From: Actinomycetes bacterium
Lineage (GTDB): Bacteria; Actinomycetota; Acidimicrobiia; Acidimicrobiales; Bog-793
Assembly: GCA_021785095.1 (NCBI GenBank)
Contig: JAJYGM010000646.1
Span: 1 to 5,648 of the forward strand
Direction: 5' to 3'
DNA: 5,648 nucleotides
Part shown: piece after piece, positions 1 to 4,184 of the stretch
Layout of the letters: each line of letters opens with the position of its first letter
Numbering within the stretch: the stretch's first letter is position 1
Notes under the pieces: generated by a model
Told to the model about the DNA's origin: nothing
Seen by the model: only the letters and a program-made list of their open reading frames with translations
The model's database searches: none
Position numbers and translations under genes: made by a program

Positions 1-290
1 ACGAGACCGCAGGGCGCGAGCAACACTGGAAGGTCGACTGCTCTCCCGAGCACCGAGGTCCGCAGGCTCGGGACGATCTTGCCCAACCCCGTCTTCTGGC
101 AAAAGGTGACCCTCGTGAACGCGGACTCGTTGCGCCTCATCGTCAATTCGTCGTCCGCCGCGCCGTCGATGTAATCGAACACCACGGCCGGAAGACGCCT
201 CCGCGCCGCGCGGCGAGCATCACCGACGCTGTGGAGCCGCTGTGCCGCACGAACGTCTGCGCGGGCGAAGAGGTCCGCGAGCGCGCTCAA
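1..290 (-). CDS. FMN-dependent alpha-hydroxy-acid dehydrogenase, N-terminal part (runs off the left edge)
   Basis: Likely a flavin enzyme of the L-lactate dehydrogenase/glycolate oxidase family, which oxidises 2-hydroxy acids to 2-oxo acids on an FMN-containing TIM barrel. Only 96 complete codons are present, open to the window edge. The segment around residues 22-54 contains RRRLPAVVFDYIDGAADDE and then RRNE. It matches the conserved N-terminal region of the family, where the Tyr of 'DYxxGA' (Tyr40 here) lies at the active site. Residues 81-96 include LGRAVDLPVLLAPCG, equivalent to the first barrel strand and the 'APTG' FMN-contact loop, with Cys94 where Thr is usual. The TTG start at 290-288 was chosen because GGAGGGAGGA lies 6 bases upstream and it overlaps the TGA of the preceding reductase gene by 4 bases (TTGA), implying translational coupling. 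Catalytic His/Arg and FMN-phosphate motifs lie outside the window, so substrate cannot be inferred. Family assignment is fairly sure; lactate versus another hydroxy acid is open. Confidence 0.8.
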   Translation of the reverse strand, partial: MSALADLFARADVRAAQRLHSVGDARRAARRRLPAVVFDYIDGAADDELTMRRNESAFTRVTFCQKTGLGKIVPSLRTSVLGRAVDLPVLLAPCGL

Positions 291-1030
291 TTGCCGTCCT
301 CCCTCCGGTAGACGTTCGCCGGCCCCGACTGGTCGCGAGCGAGCACGACGAGAGTGTCGATGTTCACATGAGGCGGCCTGGTGACGATGAAGGCCACGCA
401 CTCGGCCACGTCGTCGGCGCTGAGCGGGGTCACGCCTCGGTACACGGCCTCGGCGCGTTCGGCGTCTCCGTGGAAGCGCACCTTGCTGAACTCGGTCTCG
501 ACCAAGCCGGGGGCGACCTCCGACACCCTGACCGGGCGGCCGAGAAGCTCCATGCGCAGGACCCGCGAAAAGGCGCGTTCTGCGAACTTCGCCGCGTTGT
601 ACCCTGCCCCCCCGACGTAGGGCTCGTAGCCGGCGACCGAGCCCACAGTGACGACGTGTCCGTCTCCGCTCGCCTCGAGGAGCGGCAGGAGCCTCTTGGT
701 CATCCGCAACGTGCCGAGGACGTTCACTTCGTACATCGCTCGCCACTCGTCCTCGTCGGCTTCTTCGATCGGATCGAGCCCGAGCGCACCGCCCGCGTTG
801 TTGACCAGCACGCGGCACTCGTCGATATCCGCGCAGAAGCGCTCGACCGACAGGGGGTCCGCGACGTCCAAGACTGCCCAGCGCGCGCCGATGTCGCCGG
901 CGACTTCTCGAAGCCTGCCCTCACGACGCGCACCGATGATCACGTCGAACCCCAGGGCGCCGAGGCGCCGCGCCGTCGCCTCTCCGATGCCGCTCGTCGC
1001 CCCGGTCACCACCGCTACGCCCGTCGTCAT
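287..1030 (-). CDS. Short-chain dehydrogenase/reductase, YdfG-like (classical SDR)
   Basis: A 247-aa cytoplasmic NAD(P)-dependent oxidoreductase of typical classical SDR length. It has a Rossmann-fold nucleotide motif TGATSGIG at residues 9-16, NNAG at 77-80, the structural/catalytic Asn in EVNVLGT (Asn103), catalytic Ser131 in VGSVAG, and the YxxxK pair Tyr144/Lys148 in GYNAAK. Arg35 and Arg36 after the second beta strand (IIGARREGR) favour NADP(H). The C-terminal stretch PPHVNIDTLVVLARDQ resembles the tail of the YdfG/3-hydroxy-acid dehydrogenase group, so oxidation of a small hydroxy acid or reduction of an oxo acid is plausible but not shown. The ATG at 1030 fits the TGATSGIG spacing. A weak AGGG lies 8 bases upstream. 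The open frame continues about 90 codons further upstream but is antisense-like low-complexity sequence running into the neighbouring gene, so it was not used. It lies 32 bases after the transglycosylase gene and overlaps the next dehydrogenase by 4 bases, consistent with an operon. Confidence 0.9.
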   Translation of the reverse strand: MTTGVAVVTGATSGIGEATARRLGALGFDVIIGARREGRLREVAGDIGARWAVLDVADPLSVERFCADIDECRVLVNNAGGALGLDPIEEADEDEWRAMYEVNVLGTLRMTKRLLPLLEASGDGHVVTVGSVAGYEPYVGGAGYNAAKFAERAFSRVLRMELLGRPVRVSEVAPGLVETEFSKVRFHGDAERAEAVYRGVTPLSADDVAECVAFIVTRPPHVNIDTLVVLARDQSGPANVYRREDGN

Positions 1031-1062
1031 TGACCGCACCCTACGCGATCGGACGTGCCCCC

Positions 1063-2145
1063 TCAGTTCCGGCAGGGGTCGTACCAGGGCTGCTGCCCGT
1101 CGGCGTTGTACAGCGCGATCGCGAGAAGGTCCTGGTCGGCCGGGGAGGCGTCGTAGGGCGGCACGCCGATGAGTGCGGGCAAGCCCGCGAGCTGCGCGGC
1201 CTCGTTCCAGGTGGGCTGCGAGAACTGGAAGGCGCCCATGTACTGCCCTGTCGGGGAGATTGCCTGGTAGTTCCCGCTCGACTCCGCTTGGATCACGCAC
1301 TGGAGGAAGGCGTTCAACTGGGGTGCCCCGCTCGTGGAGCCTGCCGGCGCCGCTGGGGGGGCTGCCGGCGGCGGGGCTCCCGAGGGCGCCGCTGCTGCGA
1401 TCGCCGCGGCGGCGCGAGCTGCGGCCGCGCGAGCTGCGGCGGCCTGCTGCGCCTGCTGCTGGGCGACGGCGACGGCGAGCTCGCCGGTAATGCTGGCACG
1501 TTGCTGCGCGAGCGCCTGCTCCGTTGCCTGCGCCGAGGCGAGGGCTGCGTCGGCGCTCCCCAGCGCGCTCTGCGCCTGTGCTGCGATCTGGACTTGTGCC
1601 GCCTCTTCGTTGTGCAACGCCTGCCGGTCCGTCTGTAGCTTCGCGAGCGCCACGCTGAGGTCCCCGGTCAAGACCTGGGCGTAGACGGACGAGGCGCCGT
1701 TCGAGGGGCTCGCCGCGAACGTGGAGCTCGCCCCGTCCGCCTGCGTGCCGCCCTCGACGTACGCCGTTACCGCGGCGTCACGCAGCTCGGTGAGATCGGA
1801 TCCGATCCGGCGGCGGGTCGCGCCGAGCTCTGTCTGCAGCTGCTGGAGCTGGGCGCCATCTGCGGTGACGCGCGCAGCGTCGACCGCACGCTGCTGATCG
1901 AAGCCACCGATCTGCAGCTGTTCCAGCAGCATCTGGTGAGAAAGCGCCGCAGCCTGCTGCTGAAGCGTGCCGATCGAGCTCGCACCTGCAGGCGCGACGT
2001 GAACCCACAGCGCTGCAATCAGCACGGCCGCCGCACCGACGCTGCTCAGGGCGGGCGCGACGGCTCTCACCGCCGACGCCGCGACCTGGCACATCGACTC
2101 CAAAGCAGCCGTCGCAGCCGTAATGGCACGCCACAGGACGGTCAC
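1063..2145 (-). CDS. Secreted coiled-coil protein with C-terminal Rpf-like transglycosylase domain
   Basis: A 360-aa exported protein probably cleaving peptidoglycan glycan strands. It has a hydrophobic segment (about residues 36-50) followed by APAGA-SS, a plausible signal peptidase site after residue 55. A Gln/Ala-rich helical region follows (about 58-125 and 165-235), probably coiled coil as in the N-terminal parts of cell-wall hydrolases. Then comes an Ala/Pro/Gly linker (235-275) and a lytic-transglycosylase/resuscitation-promoting-factor-like domain (278-360). In the last, Glu288 in CVIQAESSGNY aligns with the catalytic Glu of the 'CESGGNW' motif, YMGAFQFSQPTW follows, and Cys283 and Cys358 could form a disulfide. 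The GTG start at 2145 is the first possible one: an in-frame TAG lies 15 bases upstream. It has no Shine-Dalgarno sequence but sits about 9 bases after a candidate -10 box, suggesting a leaderless message. The alternative ATG at 2094 (GGAG only 3 bases upstream) would give a shorter, more usual signal peptide. The domain is confident; the start is not. Confidence 0.85.
   Translation of the reverse strand: MTVLWRAITAATAALESMCQVAASAVRAVAPALSSVGAAAVLIAALWVHVAPAGASSIGTLQQQAAALSHQMLLEQLQIGGFDQQRAVDAARVTADGAQLQQLQTELGATRRRIGSDLTELRDAAVTAYVEGGTQADGASSTFAASPSNGASSVYAQVLTGDLSVALAKLQTDRQALHNEEAAQVQIAAQAQSALGSADAALASAQATEQALAQQRASITGELAVAVAQQQAQQAAAARAAAARAAAAIAAAAPSGAPPPAAPPAAPAGSTSGAPQLNAFLQCVIQAESSGNYQAISPTGQYMGAFQFSQPTWNEAAQLAGLPALIGVPPYDASPADQDLLAIALYNADGQQPWYDPCRN
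1412..1441. repeat. 15-bp tandem duplication inside the Ala-rich linker
   Basis: Two adjacent 15-base units, GCGCGAGCTGCGGCC at 1412-1426 and GCGCGAGCTGCGGCG at 1427-1441, differ only at the last base. The unit length is a multiple of three, and on the minus strand it encodes the repeated Arg-Ala-Ala-Ala-Ala pattern of the transglycosylase linker. It is probably a slippage-prone, length-variable spacer between the coiled coil and the lytic domain. Confidence 0.8.
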
Positions 2146-2154
2146 GGGACTGCC

Positions 2155-2184
2155 GTTCTAGGCGATCGGCTGCACCGTGGTCAA
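2155..2184 (-). promoter_or_regulatory. Candidate promoter of the minus-strand block
   Basis: On the minus strand TTGACC (2184-2179, 5 of 6 matches to the -35 consensus) is followed after 18 bases by TAGAAC (2160-2155, 4 of 6 matches to TATAAT). The -10 box ends 9 bases before the GTG of the transglycosylase gene, a geometry typical of leaderless actinobacterial transcripts and consistent with the absence of a ribosome binding site there. The C at the last position of the -10 box is a weakness. This is inferred from sequence only. Confidence 0.45.
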
Positions 2185-2381
2185 GCGGTGACACAAATTT
2201 GGTCGCTCTGCTGGGACATTGGGACTTTCACCTGCAACCGGTGTGCAGCGCCATTGCGCCGAAGGCCGCTCGGAAGCCTGCGTCCATCCCACTGCACACT
2301 TCTCGCGGATCGCAACTACGCGCATGATGAAAGCGACTTCTTCACGCGATCGCAACGGTATCGCCGATTACGAGGCTTCCT

Positions 2382-2395
2382 CGACATATTTGTCG
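2382..2395. promoter_or_regulatory. Candidate operator, inverted repeat CGACATATTTGTCG
   Basis: Perfect 5-bp arms CGACA and TGTCG separated by TATT, in an otherwise GC-rich stretch. The 14-bp size and AT-rich centre suit a dimeric helix-turn-helix repressor site. It resembles, but does not match, the actinobacterial LexA box (CGAAC-N4-GTTCG), because the arms differ. It lies about 125 bases upstream of the small CxxC protein and about 235 bases upstream of the minus-strand block start. A target gene cannot be assigned. Confidence 0.3.
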
Positions 2396-2430
2396 GTCTA
2401 CGTGCGGAAAGGCGCGGGCAGCCCGAATGC

Positions 2431-2481
2431 GCCGAGCGATCGGTTGCGCCGAGCGATCGGTTGCGTGGAGCGGACGGTTGC
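2431..2481. repeat. 17-bp tandem repeat, three copies
   Basis: GCCGAGCGATCGGTTGC occurs twice exactly (2431-2447 and 2448-2464). A third, degenerate copy, GTGGAGCGGACGGTTGC (2465-2481, 13 of 17 identical), follows directly. Each exact copy contains the self-complementary CGATCG. The 17-base period is not a multiple of three, arguing against a coding role. It ends directly before a GAGGAGG motif (2482-2488). Confidence 0.85.
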
Positions 2482-2499
2482 GAGGAGGTCCGTCGCCGC

Positions 2500-2518
2500 G
2501 CAGGCAGACTATGCCTGC
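2500..2518 (+). promoter_or_regulatory. Hairpin abutting the start codon of the small CxxC protein
   Basis: GCAGGCA (2500-2506) and TGCCTGC (2512-2518) are exact reverse complements around a 5-base loop GACTA, and the second arm ends immediately before the ATG at 2519. The Shine-Dalgarno-like GAGGAGG (2482-2488) lies 30 bases from that ATG, too far in linear sequence, but folding the 19-base hairpin would leave about 11 unpaired bases between them. Whether it helps or hinders translation is inference. Confidence 0.4.
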
Positions 2519-2737
2519 ATGTCCCGCCATCTGCCGCATCGCCCGCTCACGCTCGACGCGTCGCACTGGCGCGCCGACGGCCGGCCGAAGGTGCGCTACC
2601 CCACGCGCCAGGACGCGATCGTCGCCGCGGAGGAGCGCTCGAGAATGTGGCACGCCCCTCTCGGCGTCTACGAGTGCGCATTCTGCAGGGGATGGCACAT
2701 GGGGCGGAGAGGACGTAGCAGGCAAAGTGAAGAATGA
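2519..2737 (+). CDS. Small CxxC/WH zinc-knuckle-like protein, function unknown
   Basis: A 72-aa basic protein. Its core is KVRYPT (residues 24-29), an Ala/Glu-rich helix (QDAIVAAEER, 31-40) and then YECAFCRGWHMG (51-62). The pattern 'K-x-x-Y-x-T ... A-x-x-A-A ... Y-x-C-x-x-C-x-x-W-H' is one I recognise from short zinc-binding proteins scattered through actinobacterial and phage genomes. Cys53, Cys56 and His60 are the probable metal ligands. The role is unknown; nucleic-acid binding is a common guess for such proteins but is not shown here. The start is uncertain. ATG 2519 is preceded by a hairpin and a distant GAGGAGG. An in-frame GTG at 2465 would add 18 residues but begins inside a tandem repeat and has no ribosome binding site. 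The gene stands alone between the divergent minus-strand block and the downstream operon, with 164 bases to the latter. Confidence 0.6.
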   Translation: MSRHLPHRPLTLDASHWRADGRPKVRYPTRQDAIVAAEERSRMWHAPLGVYECAFCRGWHMGRRGRSRQSEE

Positions 2738-2792
2738 CGGCCCCGAGCACGCGGCGCCGGCCTGCGCGTCCCTGCCCGGCCACGCGTCGAGC

Positions 2793-2884
2793 GGGCGCCC
2801 TGGGGGATCAGCTATGAGCTCTGGACGGGCCCGGAACCCAGCTGAGGTCGACTGCGCCGAGGCGATAGCGATCAGGGCGCCCTG
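2793..2884. repeat. Duplicated GGGCGCCCTG element (possible operator pair)
   Basis: GGGCGCCCTG occurs at 2793-2802 and 2875-2884, 82 bases apart (about eight helical turns). The second copy is part of the perfect 12-bp palindrome CAGGGCGCCCTG (2873-2884) and ends 4 bases before the candidate -10 box of the downstream operon. GC-rich palindromes are common by chance at this composition, so the regulatory reading is tentative. Confidence 0.3.
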
Positions 2885-2888
2885 CCTG

Positions 2889-2894
2889 TAGCCT
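2889..2894 (+). promoter_or_regulatory. Candidate -10 box TAGCCT for the YbjQ-like operon
   Basis: TAGCCT fits the actinobacterial TANNNT pattern and ends 7 bases before the GTG at 2902, which has no Shine-Dalgarno sequence. This is the spacing expected for a leaderless transcript starting at or next to the GTG. No good -35 hexamer is seen 16-19 bases upstream (TAGCGA at best). Confidence 0.35.
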
Positions 2895-2901
2895 TCGTGG
2901 C

Positions 2902-3312
2902 GTGGTGCCAGACCTCGGAGAGGGAGACCAGGAGCTCGACCTGGACCTTCTCGCATCGTTGCTGCGCGCGGACGGCGGAGACGTGCGCGTGCTCCTACGA
3001 GCACTCGTGACCCGCCTCTCCGACGCGCTCGGCGACCGCCTCGCGGTCGAGCGCGCGGGCCGCTTCCGTAAGTCCGAGGAGATCCGGCAGTTGTCGATCC
3101 GGCTCGGCGACGAGCAGTTCGACGCGACGATGGACCGTGGCGTCGTCGAGTGCTCGATCAGCCGGAGCAGCGGAGGCATACGGATCCGATCCAGCCGGGT
3201 GGGGATCGACGAATGGCTGCGCCGCCTGCTCGGCGCCTTGCGCGACGAAGCCGCGACGACGGAGGCGACGAGGGTTGCGCTGGAGTCGCTCGTGATAGGA
3301 AACAACACGTGA
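2902..3312 (+). CDS. Conserved-looking hypothetical protein, first gene of the YbjQ-like operon
   Basis: I cannot name a family. The 136-aa product is soluble, with no signal peptide or membrane segment. Residues 10-45 form an acidic then amphipathic helical part (LDLLASLLRADGGDVRVLL, TRLSDALGDRL). Residues 46-100 look like alternating beta strands (LAVERAGRF, IRQLSIRLGD, CSISRSSGGIRIRSSRV). Residues 101-132 are a helical end (GIDEWLRRLLGALRDEAA). I have the impression that similar small proteins accompany tandem YbjQ-like genes in actinobacteria, but this rests on memory and cannot be confirmed here. GTG 2902 is the first start; GTG 2905 follows immediately and is equally possible. There is no ribosome binding site, and a TANNNT box lies 7 bases upstream. 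Its TGA overlaps the GTG of the next gene (GTGA), indicating translational coupling, so the product is probably needed in proportion to the downstream proteins, for example as a partner or assembly factor. Confidence 0.75.
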   Translation: MVPDLGEGDQELDLDLLASLLRADGGDVRVLLRALVTRLSDALGDRLAVERAGRFRKSEEIRQLSIRLGDEQFDATMDRGVVECSISRSSGGIRIRSSRVGIDEWLRRLLGALRDEAATTEATRVALESLVIGNNT

Positions 3313-4184
3313 GTGACACCGACGGCCAGCCAGGCACCCCGCGTTCCGAGCGCCCGGACGTTGCGTCCGAAAGCTCTGGGCTCCCAGAGGGGCTTCCTCC
3401 TGATGCAAGCCGCCGGTTGGCGGAGCTCGAGGACCGCCCCGGCCACAAGGGGATGTTCACCTCCGACCTGTCGGTGAACGAGTTCCTGCTCATCAAGGAG
3501 GTCGGCTTCCATCCCCTGGGCTTCGTGATGGGCAGCTCGATCTACCACCTGGGCATCCAGACGCGGCGGTGGTCGCAGAGCCAGGAGCTGTCCAAGCTGA
3601 CCGAGGCGATGTACGAGGCGCGTCAGCTGGCGATGGACCGCATGGACGCCGAGGCCACGGAGCTGGGCGCCGACGGGGTCGTCGGGGTGCGTCTCGACGT
3701 GAACTACTACGAGTGGGGGGCAGACACCGCAGAATTCATCGCGGTAGGCACCGCTGTGAAGTCGGAAGACGGCCGCTCCTACCGCAACCGCCAGGGGAAG
3801 CCGTTCACGTCGGACCTCTCGGGGCAGGATTTCTGGGTGCTCATGCAGACGGGACACGTGCCGCTCGGGCTCGTGATGGGGACCTGCGTCTACCACATCG
3901 CGCACCGAGGGATCGGGCAGACCGTCCGCGCGGCGGGACGCAACGTCGAGCTTCCGAACTTCACCCAGGCGCTCTACGAGGCACGAGAGCTCGCCATGAC
4001 GCGCATGCAGGACGAGGCGAACGAGCTGGAAGCGACCGGCATCGTCGGGGTCCGCCTCGAGGAGAAGAGCCACATGTGGGGCGCCCACACGATCGAGTTC
4101 CTCTCGCTCGGCACCGCGGTCGCAAAGTCGGACGCGGACTTCACGATCCCGCAGCCGAAGACGATCATCTCGCTCGACGGCTGA
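3309..4184 (+). CDS. Tandem YbjQ-like (putative heavy-metal-binding) two-domain protein
   Basis: A 291-aa soluble protein with a disordered, charged N-terminus (1-45) and two copies of one domain at about residues 50-151 and 166-272. Each opens with FTSDLS, continues as G-x-x-PLG-x-VMG with a YH pair (Tyr79-His80, Tyr195-His196), has a YEAR-x-LAM helix (102-109, 223-230), then E-x-x-GIVGV/GVVGV-RL and ends EF-x-x-x-GTAV (142-150, 263-271). The last part, 'LGA-x-GVVGV ... GTAV', is the hallmark of the YbjQ/UPF0145 family, whose short members such as E. coli YbjQ are about 100 aa and form oligomers; function is unproven. The domains here have a longer loop between YH and YEAR than short YbjQ proteins. 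The family's metal-binding label is not backed by a Cys-rich site here; the YH pair is the only shared candidate ligand. GTG 3309 was chosen for the 4-base overlap with the upstream stop and an AGGA about 8 bases before it. The stop overlaps the next ATG (TGATG). Confidence 0.8.
   Translation: MSDTDGQPGTPRSERPDVASESSGLPEGLPPDASRRLAELEDRPGHKGMFTSDLSVNEFLLIKEVGFHPLGFVMGSSIYHLGIQTRRWSQSQELSKLTEAMYEARQLAMDRMDAEATELGADGVVGVRLDVNYYEWGADTAEFIAVGTAVKSEDGRSYRNRQGKPFTSDLSGQDFWVLMQTGHVPLGLVMGTCVYHIAHRGIGQTVRAAGRNVELPNFTQALYEARELAMTRMQDEANELEATGIVGVRLEEKSHMWGAHTIEFLSLGTAVAKSDADFTIPQPKTIISLDG

Larger units (their letters stand above)
2146..2518. other. Non-coding intergenic region with repeats and inverted repeats
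   Basis: About 370 bases without a gene I can support. From left to right it holds: the candidate minus-strand promoter (2155-2184); an inverted repeat CTGCA-N7-TGCAG (2232-2248); the 9-mer GATCGCAAC twice, 40 bases apart (2308-2316 and 2348-2356); an AT-rich inverted repeat CGACA-TATT-TGTCG (2382-2395); a 17-bp tandem repeat (2431-2481); and a hairpin abutting the next start codon (2500-2518). An open frame does cross part of it in the frame of the downstream small protein. However, its upstream translation shows no family resemblance and crosses a tandem repeat whose 17-base period changes frame at each unit, so it is treated as non-coding. Confidence 0.6.
2738..2901. other. Intergenic region upstream of the YbjQ-like operon
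   Basis: 164 bases between the small CxxC protein and the four-gene operon. It contains the paired GGGCGCCCTG elements and the candidate -10 box. I see no stem-loop followed by a T-run, so there is no support for an intrinsic terminator after the small gene, and read-through into the operon remains possible. Confidence 0.5.

Noticed and set aside
242..1033. Plus-strand open frame of 263 codons opposite the short-chain reductase
   Set aside because: The minus strand carries all SDR signature motifs in the right order. The plus-strand product is an Arg/His/Asp-rich shadow.
2232..2248. CTGCA-N7-TGCAG inverted repeat as a terminator or operator
   Set aside because: The arms are only 5 bp, there is no T-run, and such short pairs are expected by chance. 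It is listed only as part of the intergenic description.
2146..2340. Possible c-di-AMP (ydaO-type) riboswitch upstream of the Rpf-like gene
   Set aside because: Such riboswitches often precede cell-wall hydrolase genes in actinobacteria, and GGTGAAAGTCC on the minus strand is superficially suggestive. I cannot place the conserved pseudosymmetric core, and the candidate promoter at 2155-2184 would exclude a leader.
2431..2481. Three-unit repeat as a CRISPR array
   Set aside because: The units are directly adjacent with no spacers and are only 17 bp long, and no cas gene is nearby.
2219..2518. Upstream extension of the small CxxC protein to a 172-aa protein starting at 2219
   Set aside because: The added 100 residues show no family pattern and cross the 17-bp tandem repeat, which shifts frame at each unit. 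No ribosome binding site was seen at 2219.
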